A stretch of 64,000 nucleotides of DNA, taken from the NCBI RefSeq assembly GCF_003002955.1, contig NZ_PVTJ01000003.1, positions 372,001 to 436,000 of the forward strand, read 5' to 3'. A program made the translations under genes and the position numbers. The notes beneath the pieces were generated by a model. That model was not told the DNA's origin. It did no database searches and saw only the letters and a program-made list of their open reading frames with translations. Positions 32,269-42,064 of this stretch are shown piece by piece. Numbering within the stretch: the stretch's first letter is position 1; each line of letters begins with the position of its first letter. The stretch comes from Glycomyces artemisiae (GTDB taxonomy: Bacteria > Actinomycetota > Actinomycetes > Mycobacteriales > Micromonosporaceae).

Positions 32269-33273
32269 TCAGCGCGGGACGCCGGAGGAGGCGCGCGGGA
32301 CCAGGTGCGCGCCGGTGCGGCGGATGCGCGGCGGCCCGGACTCGCCGCCGAGGCGCTCGACCAGCATCGCCACGGCCGCGTCGACCATGGCCTGGTGCTC
32401 GGGGCTCACCGTCGTGAGCGGAGGGACGGTGAACTCGGCCTCGTCGGTGTCGTCGAAGCCGGTGAGCGCCACGTCGTCGGGCACCCGCACGCCGCGGATG
32501 CGCAGCGCCCGCAGCGCGCCGACGGCCACGGCGTCGTTGATGCAGACCACCGCGTCGAACTCCGCGCCGGAGGCGAGCAGGCCTGACATGGCCTCGAAGC
32601 CGGGCGCGCGGCGGTCCCAGTCCGAGCCTGCGGCCATGAGCGCCGGGTCCGCTTCGATGCCGTACTCGCGCAGGCCCGCGAGGAACCCCTCGTAGCGGTC
32701 GCCGTCCGGCAGGCCGCTCTCGGTCGCGTTCCACACCAAAGCGAGTCGGCGCCGCCCGGTGTCGAGGAGGTGGCGGGTGACGGCCTCGAAGCCCTCGTGC
32801 TGGCCCATGACGACGGTGTCGAGGAGCCCCGAGGGGTTGCCGCCGAACTGGATGACCGGGCGCTCGGGCGCCCGGTCCCCCAGCTGGTGCGGGTGGAAGT
32901 TCGGGAAAACGATCACGCCGTCCGCGTCGGCGGTCGTCTCGCCTTGCACCGCACGCAGTCCCGACTTGCCGTCGGGGGCGATGCGCAAGGTCGTGGTAAG
33001 CCCTTCGGCTTCGAGGGCGAGGATCAGCCGCTCGGCGTTCTCGGCGTAGTAGGGCTGGTGGAGGTTCGGGACGACGATCGCGATCCGGCCGCTGCCGCCG
33101 CCCGCGAGGGCCCGGCCCGCGCGGTTGACGCGGTAGCCGACGGCCTCGACGGCCTGCCACACGCGCTGGCGGGTGGCCTCGGCGGCGTAGGGGCGGCCGA
33201 GGAGCACGTTCGAGACGGTCTTCGGGGAGACGCGCGCGACGGCCGCGACGTCGGCGAGGGTCGGGCGCTTCAT
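32269..33273 (-). CDS. LacI-family regulator (adjacent to LplA-like importer)
   Basis: 334 residues. HTH TLADVAAVARVSPKTVSNVL (~5-24), hinge YRVNRAGRALAGG, then an effector domain with DTGRRRLALVWNATESG, VVCINDAVAVGALRAL and DVALTGFDDTDEAEFTVPPLTTV. It ends 213 bp before the importer operon in the same direction and probably controls it through GTTGTC/GACAAC. ATG overlaps the stop of the next LacI gene by 4 bp. Confidence 0.87.
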   Translation of the reverse strand: MKRPTLADVAAVARVSPKTVSNVLLGRPYAAEATRQRVWQAVEAVGYRVNRAGRALAGGGSGRIAIVVPNLHQPYYAENAERLILALEAEGLTTTLRIAPDGKSGLRAVQGETTADADGVIVFPNFHPHQLGDRAPERPVIQFGGNPSGLLDTVVMGQHEGFEAVTRHLLDTGRRRLALVWNATESGLPDGDRYEGFLAGLREYGIEADPALMAAGSDWDRRAPGFEAMSGLLASGAEFDAVVCINDAVAVGALRALRIRGVRVPDDVALTGFDDTDEAEFTVPPLTTVSPEHQAMVDAAVAMLVERLGGESGPPRIRRTGAHLVPRASSGVPR

Positions 33274-34232
33274 CGGGCGCCCTGGGACGTCGACTCGCGC
33301 TGCACGAGCGTGACGGGGACGCTGACCGACTCCGGAGCCCGGCCGGGCTGGGAGAAGCGGGCGGTGAGCAGGTCGATGGCGTTGTGCGCGAGGGAGATCG
33401 GGTCGGGGTCGATGGTGGTGAGCGACGGCGTGCTGAACCGGGCGTCGTCGAGGTTGCCGTAGCCGATGACCGCGACGCGGCCGGGGACGTCCACTCCGGC
33501 GGCGTGGAGCCCGGCGAGCGCTCCCAAGGCGATCTCGTCGGTGCCGCAGATGAGCGCGTCGACGCCCGGCTGCTCGGTGAGCGCGCGCTGCGCGGCCCGG
33601 AAACCCGCGGCGCGGCCGATGTCGCCGGGCCCGGGATCGATGCGCGCGAGGGCCTGGCCGGGCTCGGCGAGCGGGCCGGGGCCGAGGAGCACCGGGCGGT
33701 GGTGGCCCATGACGCGCAGGTGCCGCAGCGCGGTGTTCACGGCCTGGTCGAGGTCGGCGCGCACCACGTCGACGGCGGGCTCGGTCGCGGGCCGCCGGGT
33801 GATGTCGACGCGCACGACCGGCCCGTCCTCGGCGGCCACGGCCTCGGCGGGGAGGTCGGGCGCGTCGACCGCGAGCAGCGCGTCGAAGGTGTGGCCGCGC
33901 AGTCCGAGCGCGGCGGCGAGGCGCGCGGGGTCGTCGTGGGTGGGTTCGACGGCGGCGTGGAGGCCGTGCCGGTCGAGCTCCATGACGAGGCGCTCCACGA
34001 GCGCGGCGAGGAGGGGGCGGCGCAGCCCGGCGACGGCGATGCCGACCACGCCGGTCCGTCCGGTGCGGAGGGTCCGGGCCGAGGCGTTCGGGGTCCAGCC
34101 GAGCTCGGCGATGGCCGCCCGCACCTGGTCGCGGGTCTCGGGGCGGATGTGGGGCTCCTCGTTGACCACGCGGGACACCGTCTTCACCGAGACGCCGGCT
34201 CGCACCGCGACCTCGCGCATCGTCACACGCAT
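33270..34232 (-). CDS. LacI-family regulator (tandem partner)
   Basis: 320 residues from ATG 34232; a GTG nine bases upstream is possible. HTH TMREVAVRAGVSVKTVSRVV (~4-23), hinge WTPNASARTLRTGRTG, effector domain with VDALICGTDEIALGALAGLHAAG and RVAVIGYGNLDDARFSTPSLTTIDPDP. The VIGYGNLDD block replaces the commoner VGFDD. Co-transcribed with the downstream LacI by a 4-bp overlap. Two different LacI proteins in one operon before one importer suggests two ligands or an autoregulatory pair. Confidence 0.86.
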   Translation of the reverse strand: MRVTMREVAVRAGVSVKTVSRVVNEEPHIRPETRDQVRAAIAELGWTPNASARTLRTGRTGVVGIAVAGLRRPLLAALVERLVMELDRHGLHAAVEPTHDDPARLAAALGLRGHTFDALLAVDAPDLPAEAVAAEDGPVVRVDITRRPATEPAVDVVRADLDQAVNTALRHLRVMGHHRPVLLGPGPLAEPGQALARIDPGPGDIGRAAGFRAAQRALTEQPGVDALICGTDEIALGALAGLHAAGVDVPGRVAVIGYGNLDDARFSTPSLTTIDPDPISLAHNAIDLLTARFSQPGRAPESVSVPVTLVQRESTSQGAR

Positions 34233-34282
34233 GCGCACCACATTAGCCCGAACCGCAAGCTCGCTCCGCCCTCCGACCGGCC

Positions 34283-34314
34283 GCCGCCCGGCGCCTCGTG
34301 CGGCGCCGGGCGGC
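34283..34314. terminator. Stem-loop between serine hydrolase and lacI pair
   Basis: Perfect 13-bp stem GCCGCCCGGCGCC/GGCGCCGGGCGGC (34283-34295 with 34302-34314), 6-nt loop, immediately after the minus-strand stop of the serine hydrolase (34321). Confidence 0.7.
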
Positions 34315-34320
34315 GCCGGT

Positions 34321-35505
34321 TCACTCGGACGCGGGGCAGAGCCCGGCGGCGAGGAGCGCGAAGACCGCCCCGTCGAACCGGCCGGGGTCGTGGTAGCCGT
34401 GCTTGTCGTCGGTGCTCCACGAGACGGTGACCTGCCGGTCGCCGTCGAAGGAGTGGAACGTGCGGGTCAGGTGGCCCATGCCGTCCCCGGCGTGGCCGAG
34501 GAAGCGTTCTTCCCCGCCGGGGCAGTCGAGCGCGATGGCGCCGAGGCCGAGCCCGTACTGGAAGCCGGTGCCGGTGTCGGCGAACGCGGTCGCCTCGGCG
34601 AGCTGGTCAGCCGTCAGCAGGGTCCCGTCGGTGAGCGCGTCGTAGAAGTCGTTGACGTCGTGCACGGTGGACACCACCCCGCCGGAGGCCCACAGCTGCG
34701 AGTACGAGGCGGCCGTGGCGTCGAAGTACGGCTCGTCGGGGTCGCCGGTGCTGATGTACGGGACCGAGTGCGGGCCGCGGATGCCGGACGTGTCCGGGCG
34801 CGGGAGGTCGGTGCGGTCCAGTCCGGCGGGCGTGAAGATCCGCTCGTGCAGCTCGTGGCGCAGGGTCTCCCCGGTGCGCTCCTCGATGAGCAGGCCCAGC
34901 AGCGTGTACCCGGTGTTGGAGTAGGCCCAGCCGTCGCCGGGCGGGAACGACGGGTCCTCGGCGGCGGCGATGGCGACGAGTTCCTCAGGCTCGTAATAGG
35001 TCTCGTAGCCTTCGCGGACCTCGGCCAGGTCGCCGTCCTCCATGCCGGGGTAGACGACGGCGACCCAGTCGGGGACGCCGCCGGTGTGGCCGAGGAGCTG
35101 GCGGACCGTGGGCTGCTCCTCGTAGGGCAGGAGCCCGGGGAGGTACCGGTCGATCGGGTCGTCGAGGTCGAGTTCGCCCTCGCCGTCGAGCTGGAGGACG
35201 ACGGCCGCGACCATCGACTTGGTGACGCTGCCGACGCGCACGCGGTCTCCCGCCCGCGCGTCGGGGGCGTCCTCCTCCAGGCTCCGCGGCCCGGCCGCGC
35301 CCTTCCAGGTCTGGCGCCCTTCGCGGACCTCGACCACGACCGACCCGTCGGTCAGCGCGGCGACCTCGGCGAGGCGCTCCTCCAGCAGCCCGGTGTCGAG
35401 GGCCCGGCCCGGCCGATCGGCGTCGGCGTTGGCGACCTGCACGGCCGCCAACCCGGCGACGAGCCCCACGGCGGTCGCCGCGGCGGTGATGATGCGTCTT
35501 CTCAT
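34321..35505 (-). CDS. Secreted serine hydrolase (beta-lactamase/DD-peptidase fold)
   Basis: 394 residues from ATG 35505. Signal sequence MRRRIITAAATAVGLVAGLAA with cleavage near AAVQVANA. Active-site motifs of the class C beta-lactamase/DD-carboxypeptidase family: SVTK (Ser-x-x-Lys, ~residues 93-96), YSN (~residues 196-198) and HAG (~residues 340-342). The family includes R61-type D-Ala-D-Ala carboxypeptidases, esterases and beta-lactamase-like proteins; the exact reaction cannot be told. Acts outside the membrane. Stands as its own unit, bounded by the stem-loop at 34283-34314. Confidence 0.85.
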   Translation of the reverse strand: MRRRIITAAATAVGLVAGLAAVQVANADADRPGRALDTGLLEERLAEVAALTDGSVVVEVREGRQTWKGAAGPRSLEEDAPDARAGDRVRVGSVTKSMVAAVVLQLDGEGELDLDDPIDRYLPGLLPYEEQPTVRQLLGHTGGVPDWVAVVYPGMEDGDLAEVREGYETYYEPEELVAIAAAEDPSFPPGDGWAYSNTGYTLLGLLIEERTGETLRHELHERIFTPAGLDRTDLPRPDTSGIRGPHSVPYISTGDPDEPYFDATAASYSQLWASGGVVSTVHDVNDFYDALTDGTLLTADQLAEATAFADTGTGFQYGLGLGAIALDCPGGEERFLGHAGDGMGHLTRTFHSFDGDRQVTVSWSTDDKHGYHDPGRFDGAVFALLAAGLCPASE

Positions 35506-35576
35506 GTATCGGACCCTATGGGCCGCAACGACTCCGGTCGACCTCGCAAACCCCCCGACCGGAGGTACGGACCGCC

Positions 35577-36581
35577 CTACCCCACGGCGTGCGCCGGGTG
35601 CTCGCGCCGCATGGGCACCGGCTTCAGTTCGGTGGCGCAGCGCCAGGTCCATTCGACCGGGCCGTAGCGGAAGCGGCGCAGCCACAGGGTGCACGCGAGG
35701 GATTGGGCCGTGATGAGGATTGCGGTGCCGCCGAAGGTCAGGGCGGCGTAGTTCCAGTCCTGCACGTCGGCGAGGGCGGCGAAGGCGACTGCGGCGGCGG
35801 CCTGGGTGAGGAAGCAGGTCAGGGCCATCCGGCCGATCGGTGCCAGGAACGCGGTCAGGGCCGCTGCGGCGCGGGTGCGGAGGAGGAGCAGTGCGCCGAG
35901 GACGTAGGCGGCGGAGGTCGCGAGCAGGCCCGCTTCGGCGAGCACCGCGCCCGGGATCGTCCCGGTGTCCGGTTGCACCACTATGGATATGGCGGCGAGT
36001 GCGGTTGCGGCCGTGAGGCATACGAGGAGGCGGCGGCCGTGCCGCGCCAGGCCGGTGTGGAGGCCGTAGCGCACCGACGAGTATCCGAGGGCGAGCAGCC
36101 CGCTCCATTCGAACAGGACCTTCACCGGGCTGCCGTGGCTCTGCGGGTCGAGTTCGGTGATCGGCATCGAGGCGGCCACGAGCGCCAGGCCCGCGAGGAG
36201 CACGTAGCGTCGCGGCAGGTAGGAGAGCGGCAGGAGCGCCGCCAGGCCGAGGACGGCGTAGACGGCGAGCTGGAGGTTGCCGTCGAGGGCGAGCGCCTGG
36301 AAGACGCCGATCGCGAACAGCGCCGCCAGTCTTCGCACGAGCAGGAGGCGAGGCCGGGGCGCGCGCCGGGAGGCCGATTCCAGGATCAGCGCGAAGCTGA
36401 CGCCGAAGAGGAAGCAGAAGATCGTGAGGAACCGCTGGTAGACGAGGTTGTCGTAGATGAAGGAGGAGACGGGATCGGGCGCGGGGAAGCCGTCGCCGAA
36501 GGTCAGCGCCAGGTTCACGAGCGGCAGCCCGGCCAGGGCGAGGCCGCGGACGACGTCGATGTCGGGGATGCGTCGGGTCAT
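35577..36581 (-). CDS. DUF418-family multi-pass membrane protein
   Basis: 334 residues from ATG 36581 (MTRRIPDIDVVRGLALAGL). Around ten hydrophobic segments, with the DUF418 C-terminal block FLAPIGRMALTCFLTQAAA and GPVEWTWRC close to the end. Members are related to acyltransferase-like integral membrane proteins; the function is not established. It precedes the serine hydrolase in the same direction with a 71-bp gap, so they may be co-transcribed. Confidence 0.8.
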   Translation of the reverse strand: MTRRIPDIDVVRGLALAGLPLVNLALTFGDGFPAPDPVSSFIYDNLVYQRFLTIFCFLFGVSFALILESASRRAPRPRLLLVRRLAALFAIGVFQALALDGNLQLAVYAVLGLAALLPLSYLPRRYVLLAGLALVAASMPITELDPQSHGSPVKVLFEWSGLLALGYSSVRYGLHTGLARHGRRLLVCLTAATALAAISIVVQPDTGTIPGAVLAEAGLLATSAAYVLGALLLLRTRAAAALTAFLAPIGRMALTCFLTQAAAAVAFAALADVQDWNYAALTFGGTAILITAQSLACTLWLRRFRYGPVEWTWRCATELKPVPMRREHPAHAVG

Positions 36582-36606
36582 CCCCGCATGACACCACCCC
36601 GCTCCC

Positions 36607-36660
36607 CCGCGGGTCCTCAACCCGCGGAGCGATATCCGGCCTCACCCCAGGGAGTGAGGC
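36607..36660. terminator. Two small stem-loops after the Sap/SfLAP gene
   Basis: CCGCGGGT/ACCCGCGG (36607-36614 with 36620-36627, 5-nt loop) and GCCTCAC/GTGAGGC (36639-36645 with 36654-36660). They lie in the 119-bp gap after the minus-strand stop at 36701 and before the DUF418 start, where a terminator and a new promoter are expected. Confidence 0.5.
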
Positions 36661-36700
36661 GGCGCCCGGTTCCACCGCGTTTCAAGCGGAGCGGACGGGA

Positions 36701-37366
36701 TCAGCCGACCCACAGGAGCAGCACGGCGAGGCTCGCGGCGGCGCCCGCGAAGCAGGCCGCGGCCGTCTTCGGGCTCGGCGGGGCGGTGCCGGTGGTGTGG
36801 CCGCTCAGCATCGACTGGAGCTGCTCGCGCAGCTCCTCGTTGAACGCGAGCCCGGCCGCGAGGATCAGCGCCGAAGGCAGCGCGTAGACGAGCGTGTAGC
36901 CGACGAGGACGATCACTGCGATCGGCGCAGCGACGCCGGCGTCGATGAGGCGTTCGACGGCCAGGACCATCGGGAACGCGTTGGGGAGGTCGCCCGCGGT
37001 GGCGAGCACCCCGAACGGCAGTGCGCTCCAGGCGTTCACCCACGGCGGCAGCGTGAAGCCCTTCCGCTCCCGCGGCCTGAGCCTGCGCGCGCCCATGACC
37101 GCCAGCGCCACCGCCAGACCGGCGAACAGCAGGCGGCGCAGCCACAGCGAGACGCCGTCGAACACCGAGTCCGCGAACGACAGTCCGAAATAGAACAACA
37201 GCGTGAAGGCCAGGAACGACGCGGCCGCCCCGAGCATGAACGCCCACCCGGTCGGCGCGGGACGCCTCGCCCCCAGCAGGATCACGATGACGATCCAGAT
37301 AGTGGCGGCGTTGATCGAGTCGAGCAGCGCCAGCCCCGTCAAGCCCCACAGCAGCCCGCCCGTCAA
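36701..37366 (-). CDS. Sap/SfLAP (GAP)-family six-helix membrane protein
   Basis: 221 residues, TTG start at 37366, with no earlier in-frame start. Six membrane helices and the family features LLDSINAATIW near the N-terminus, VMGARRLRPRERKGFTLPPWV in the cytoplasmic loop and GDLPNAFPMVLAVERL. The family (sulfolipid-1-addressing protein, Sap) is linked to glycolipid export in mycobacteria. Its role here is unknown. The start codon has only a weak ribosome site, so the N-terminus is less certain. Confidence 0.75.
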   Translation of the reverse strand: MTGGLLWGLTGLALLDSINAATIWIVIVILLGARRPAPTGWAFMLGAAASFLAFTLLFYFGLSFADSVFDGVSLWLRRLLFAGLAVALAVMGARRLRPRERKGFTLPPWVNAWSALPFGVLATAGDLPNAFPMVLAVERLIDAGVAAPIAVIVLVGYTLVYALPSALILAAGLAFNEELREQLQSMLSGHTTGTAPPSPKTAAACFAGAAASLAVLLLWVG

Positions 37367-37459
37367 CAGGCACCGCCCCGGTCGCGTCCCATCCGCACTC
37401 CCCCAGTCGGCGGCACGGCGCCGCCCGACCGCACAGTAGCCGACCCGCTCGGGCCCCGG

Positions 37460-38350
37460 TCAGTCCGCCAGCGCGGCCGCCGCCGCGATGAAGTCGGCGA
37501 GCGGGCCGGAGGCGCCGGCGCCCTTGGGCCACACCAGGGCGACCTCGCTGGGCGCGACGCCGGAGATGTCGCGGTAGGCGATGTCGGGTCGGGCGTAGTA
37601 GCGGGCGGCGCTCGCGGGGGCGAGGGCGATGCCGTCGCCGTTGGCGATGGCGGTGAGCCAGTCGTCGGGGTGCTCGGTCACGGCGCCGATGCGCACGGGC
37701 CGTCCGCCGCGGGCGTCGGCGGCGATCCAGTGGTCGCGGAAGGCGCCGGTCGCGGCGGGGGCGGCGATGAAGGGCTCGTCGAGGAGGTCGGCCATGGTGA
37801 GCGATTCGCGTTGCGCGAGTGGGTGGTTCGCGGCCATGGCGATGCAGCGGGGCTCGGTGAGGAGCGGGAGCACCTCGTACTCGTCCTGGCGGGGGAACGG
37901 CAGGCGCATGAAGCCCGCGTCGACGTCGCCGGAGACGAGTCCGGCGACGGGGTCGCCCCAGCCGGCCTGGCGGAGTTCGACGCGCCAGTCGGGGCGGCGT
38001 TCGCGGAAGGCGGCGATGATGGGCTGGGTCTTCTCGTTGGCGGCGCTGGCGAGGAAGCTGACGCGGAGCACGCGGGAGGCTTCGGCGTCGGCGGCGCGCA
38101 CGGCGCGGCGGGCGGTGTCCCAGGAGGCGAGGACGGCCGGTGCGGCGGCGGCGAGGGCTTCGCCGGGGCCGGTCAGGGCCATGCCGTGCTTGGAGCGTTC
38201 GAAGAGGACGGCGCCGAGCTGGGATTCGAGCTGGCGGATCTGCTTGGTGAGCGCGGGCTGGGAGAGGTAGAGCCGTTCGGCGGCGCGGGTGAGGTTCCCT
38301 TCCTCGGCGACGGTGGCGAAGGAGCGCAGCAGCCGCGTGTCGACATCCAT
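37460..38350 (-). CDS. LysR-family transcriptional regulator
   Basis: 296 residues from ATG 38350. N-terminal winged HTH LLRSFATVAEEGNLTRAAERLYLSQPALTKQIRQLE (~residues 7-42), hinge helix, then a LysR effector domain (VLRVSFLASAANEKTQPIIAAFR ... GDVDAGFMRLPFPRQDEYEVLPLL). Divergent from the DoxX-like membrane gene, with two LysR-type palindromes in the 102-bp gap. Likely regulates that gene and itself. Confidence 0.87.
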   Translation of the reverse strand: MDVDTRLLRSFATVAEEGNLTRAAERLYLSQPALTKQIRQLESQLGAVLFERSKHGMALTGPGEALAAAAPAVLASWDTARRAVRAADAEASRVLRVSFLASAANEKTQPIIAAFRERRPDWRVELRQAGWGDPVAGLVSGDVDAGFMRLPFPRQDEYEVLPLLTEPRCIAMAANHPLAQRESLTMADLLDEPFIAAPAATGAFRDHWIAADARGGRPVRIGAVTEHPDDWLTAIANGDGIALAPASAARYYARPDIAYRDISGVAPSEVALVWPKGAGASGPLADFIAAAAALAD

Positions 38351-38375
38351 AACCACAGGTTATCGATACTGGTAT
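38349..38375. promoter_or_regulatory. LysR binding sites in the lysR/doxX intergenic region
   Basis: ATAACC-ACA-GGTTAT (38349-38363, perfect inverted repeat with LysR-type T-N11-A spacing inside) next to ATAC-TG-GTAT (38366-38375). The first overlaps the lysR start codon, consistent with autorepression. Confidence 0.6.
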
Positions 38376-38452
38376 TGGACGTGCGGCGGGATCGGTCCGA
38401 GACTTGGAGCGTCCGGCGGAGGTGCCGCCGGAGCAGACCGGAGGACCGCCCG

Positions 38453-38800
38453 ATGCTCGTCGCCCTTGTCGTCGTCACCGTGATCGCCATCGCCGCCAAC
38501 GCGGTGGAGTCCGTTGCGAACTTCATGGGCGCGGCGTGGGTGAAGCGGAACTCGCGGGCGGTGGGGGTGCCGGACTCGTGGCTGCCGTTCCTGGGGGTCG
38601 TGAAGGGCGCGGCGGCGCTGGGGCTGGCGGCCGGGTTCGTGTGGCGGCCGCTGGGGGTCGCGGCCGCGGTCGGGCTGGTGGTGTTCTTCGTGCTGGCGAC
38701 GGCGCTGCACGTGAAGGAGCGGGTGTTCCACAACTTCTCCGGGCCCTTGGGGTTCCTGGCGCTGAGCGTCGCGGTCCTGTGGCTCATGATCGCGGCGTAG
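38453..38800 (+). CDS. DoxX-like small membrane protein
   Basis: 115 residues from ATG 38453 with GGAGGACC upstream. Four hydrophobic segments (LVALVVVTVIAIAANAV, WLPFLGVVKGAAALGLAAG, LGVAAAVGLVVFFVLATAL, GFLALSVAVLWLMIAA) in the DoxX-like pattern. Divergent from lysR and presumably its target. DoxX-like proteins are often found with redox or quinone enzymes; no reaction is known for this one. Confidence 0.78.
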   Translation: MLVALVVVTVIAIAANAVESVANFMGAAWVKRNSRAVGVPDSWLPFLGVVKGAAALGLAAGFVWRPLGVAAAVGLVVFFVLATALHVKERVFHNFSGPLGFLALSVAVLWLMIAA

Positions 38801-38814
38801 CGCGGGTCGCGGGG

Positions 38815-39396
38815 TCAGCGCGCGGCGGGGAAGAGCCTGCCGACGGCGGTGACGACGGCGGCGCGGCGGTCGCGGAGGTACTGCTCGCGCTCGGCCGGGT
38901 CGGCGGGGAGGAAGTCGATCGTTCCGGCCCATGAGGCGGCGATCTGGTTGAGCAGCACCACGATGTCGATGGGGTCCCAGGACGGGTCGAGCAGGCCGTC
39001 CACCTGCGCCTTGGCGACGCGTTCGAGCTTGCCGGCCATGGTCGCGCGGATCGGGTCCTCGGTGTCGCCGGGGTCGAGTTCGAGGCGGCCCCACTGCATG
39101 AGCCGGTACCGCTCGGGGTGGGCGGCGTAGTAGTCGTGGAGGCGGCCCGCGTAGCCGGGCAGGTCGGCGGGGTCCATGCGCGTGGCCTCGACGATGGCGC
39201 TCAGCTCCGCGGCCGAGACGTGCCGGTAGAGGGCCTCCTTGCTCTTGAAGTAGGCGTAGACGCGCTCCTTGCTGGTCTTCGCCGCTTTCGCGATTCGGTC
39301 GATGCGGGCGCCCGCGATTCCGTAGCGTGCGAACTCGGTGCGCGCGGCCGCGAGGATGCGGTCGCGCGTGGCTTCGGGGCTGGTCGTGGGCGGCAT
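38815..39396 (-). CDS. TetR-family regulator (controls aldo/keto reductase)
   Basis: 193 residues. HTH IDRIAKAAKTSKERVYAYFKSKEALYRH (~residues 32-59) and a C-terminal TetR_C-like helical domain (QYLRDRRAAVVTAV). Divergent from the aldo/keto reductase, with a duplicated 18-bp operator between them, so it probably represses both. Ligand unknown; aldehydes or quinones would suit the target. Confidence 0.86.
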   Translation of the reverse strand: MPPTTSPEATRDRILAAARTEFARYGIAGARIDRIAKAAKTSKERVYAYFKSKEALYRHVSAAELSAIVEATRMDPADLPGYAGRLHDYYAAHPERYRLMQWGRLELDPGDTEDPIRATMAGKLERVAKAQVDGLLDPSWDPIDIVVLLNQIAASWAGTIDFLPADPAEREQYLRDRRAAVVTAVGRLFPAAR

Positions 39397-39413
39397 ATGC
39401 CCAGCATACCTGC

Positions 39414-40472
<1,059 letters not shown>

Positions 40473-40487
40473 GCCGCAAGGCGATCG

Positions 40488-40520
40488 CCCTGACGGGGGG
40501 CCGGAGGCCGCCCGTCAGGG
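40488..40520. terminator. Bidirectional terminator between aldo/keto reductase and marR
   Basis: 10-bp stem CCCTGACGGG/CCCGTCAGGG (40488-40497 with 40511-40520) with a 13-nt loop. The right arm includes the marR stop codon, so it serves both convergent genes. Confidence 0.72.
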
Positions 40521-40994
40521 CCGGGTGCGCTCGATCTGGTCGGTGACCTTCGCGGAGAGGCGTCCGAGTTCGGCGAACTCCTCCGGGGTGAGGGCGTCGA
40601 GGACGAGGCGGCGCACGGTGGCGACGTGCTTGGGGGCGGCGGCTTCGATGACGGCGCGGCCGTGCGCGCTGATGGCGACGTAGGCGCCGCGGCCGTCCTC
40701 CTCGCACTCCTCGCGGGCGACGAGGTCGCGCTTGGCCATGCGGCGGATCTGGTGGGAGAGGCGGCTCTGCTCCCAGTCGATCCCCTTGGCGAGGTCCTGG
40801 AAGCGGACGCGGCCCTCGGGCACGTCGGTGAGCGCCACGAGCACCTCGAAGTCGGAGGACGACAGCCCCGAGTGCGCCTGGAGGTCGGCGGCCATGCGCG
40901 CGGTGAGCTTCATGTGCAGGCGCACGAAGGCGCGCCACGAGCGCTGCTCGTCGGCGCTCAGCCAGGGGACCGCGCCCGGGTCGGTGTCGTTCAC
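40515..40994 (-). CDS. MarR-family regulator of the pirin/NmrA cluster
   Basis: 159 residues. Winged helix SSSDFEVLVALTDVPEGRVRFQDLAKGIDWEQSRLSHQIRRMAKRDLVAREE (~residues 46-97) between dimerisation helices. No obvious single redox cysteine pair: the only Cys is in REECEED (~residue 98), in the wing, which could be a redox sensor. Divergent from the NmrA-like gene with TGAYRYRTCA-type sites between. The same site occurs before the pirin-GNAT and TPR genes, so it likely controls the whole 41-45 kb cluster. Confidence 0.87.
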   Translation of the reverse strand: MNDTDPGAVPWLSADEQRSWRAFVRLHMKLTARMAADLQAHSGLSSSDFEVLVALTDVPEGRVRFQDLAKGIDWEQSRLSHQIRRMAKRDLVAREECEEDGRGAYVAISAHGRAVIEAAAPKHVATVRRLVLDALTPEEFAELGRLSAKVTDQIERTRP

Positions 40995-41011
40995 GCCACC
41001 ATTCTACCTTC

Positions 41012-41058
41012 TAGTTGACGCGTCATCTAACTAGCGCTACGGTAATTGATACGTCATG
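41012..41058. promoter_or_regulatory. MarR operators between marR and the NmrA-like gene
   Basis: TAGTTGACGCGTCATCTA (41012-41029, containing the perfect palindrome TGACGCGTCA) and a second copy of the core, TGATACGTCA (41047-41056). Related 18-mers stand at 43467 and 44987. Consensus core TGAYRYRTCA. Confidence 0.7.
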
Positions 41059-41109
41059 TATTTCCGGAATCCGAGACATGGCGACCCGAGTACGTGGAAG
41101 GTGAAGACC

Positions 41110-42057
41110 ATGGCAGACAAGCAGATCATCGCGGTCGTCGGCGCCACCGGGCAGCAGGGCGGGGGCCTCGCGCACGCGATCCTCGCCGATCCGGGCTCCG
41201 CGTTCGCGGTCCGGGCGATCACCCGCAACCCGGACTCCGAGAAGGCGAAGGAACTGGCCGCGCTCGGCGCCGAGGTCGTGCACGCCGACCTGGACGACGA
41301 GGCGAGCCTCGCGAAGGCGTTCGAGGGCGCGTACGGAGCGTTCCTGGTCACCAACTTCTGGGAGCACATGTCGCCCCAGCGCGAGTACGACCAGGCGCGG
41401 AACCTCGCGCAGGCGGCCGAGACCGCGGGCGTGCAGCACGCGATCTGGTCCACACTGGAGGACACGCGCAAGTCCGTGCCCCTGGACGACGACCGGATGC
41501 CGACCCTCCTCGGCGAGTACAAGGTCCCGCACTTCGACGTCAAGGGCGACGCGAACGCCCTGTTCACTCAAGCCGGGGTGCCGACGACGTTCCTCCAGAC
41601 CACGTTCTACTGGGACGGCTTCCTCACCGGCTTCGGCCCCCAGCGCCAGGAGGACGGGAGCCTCGTCCTCGCGATGGCCATGGGCGAGAGCAGGCTCGCC
41701 GGGATCGCCTCCGAGGACATCGGACGCACCGCCTACGGGATCTTCAAGCGCGGCACGGAACTCGCGGGCGAGACCGTGTCCATCGCGGGCGAGCACCTCA
41801 CCGGCGCCGAGCTCGCCGCGGCCTTCACCGAGGCGGTCGGCGAGCCCGTCCACTACTACGCCGTCCCGTTCGACGACCTGCGCGCCGCCGGGTTCCCGGC
41901 CGCCGAGGAGATCGGCAACATGTTCCAGTACTACGCCGAGTTCGACGCGGAGTTCACCGGCCGCCGCGACCTCGCGAAGGTCCGCGAGCTCAACCCGCAG
42001 CTCAAGACCTTCCGCGAATGGCTTGCGGCCCACAAGGACGCGTTCGCGTCCCTCTAG
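41110..42057 (+). CDS. NmrA/HSCARG-like NAD(P)-binding redox-sensor protein
   Basis: 315 residues from ATG 41110 with GGAAGGTGAAG upstream. N-terminal dinucleotide loop VVGATGQQGGGLAHAIL (~residues 9-25), TRNPDSEKAKEL binding the phosphate side, FLVTNFWEHMSPQREYDQARNLAQAAETAG, and the AIWSTLED segment in place of an SDR Tyr-x-x-x-Lys. This composition matches NmrA-like proteins that sense the NADP(H) state, and quinone-reductase-like proteins of the same fold. Divergent from marR with two operators between, so part of its regulon. Followed by an 18-bp-stem terminator. Confidence 0.85.
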   Translation: MADKQIIAVVGATGQQGGGLAHAILADPGSAFAVRAITRNPDSEKAKELAALGAEVVHADLDDEASLAKAFEGAYGAFLVTNFWEHMSPQREYDQARNLAQAAETAGVQHAIWSTLEDTRKSVPLDDDRMPTLLGEYKVPHFDVKGDANALFTQAGVPTTFLQTTFYWDGFLTGFGPQRQEDGSLVLAMAMGESRLAGIASEDIGRTAYGIFKRGTELAGETVSIAGEHLTGAELAAAFTEAVGEPVHYYAVPFDDLRAAGFPAAEEIGNMFQYYAEFDAEFTGRRDLAKVRELNPQLKTFREWLAAHKDAFASL

Positions 42058-42064
42058 AACGGAC

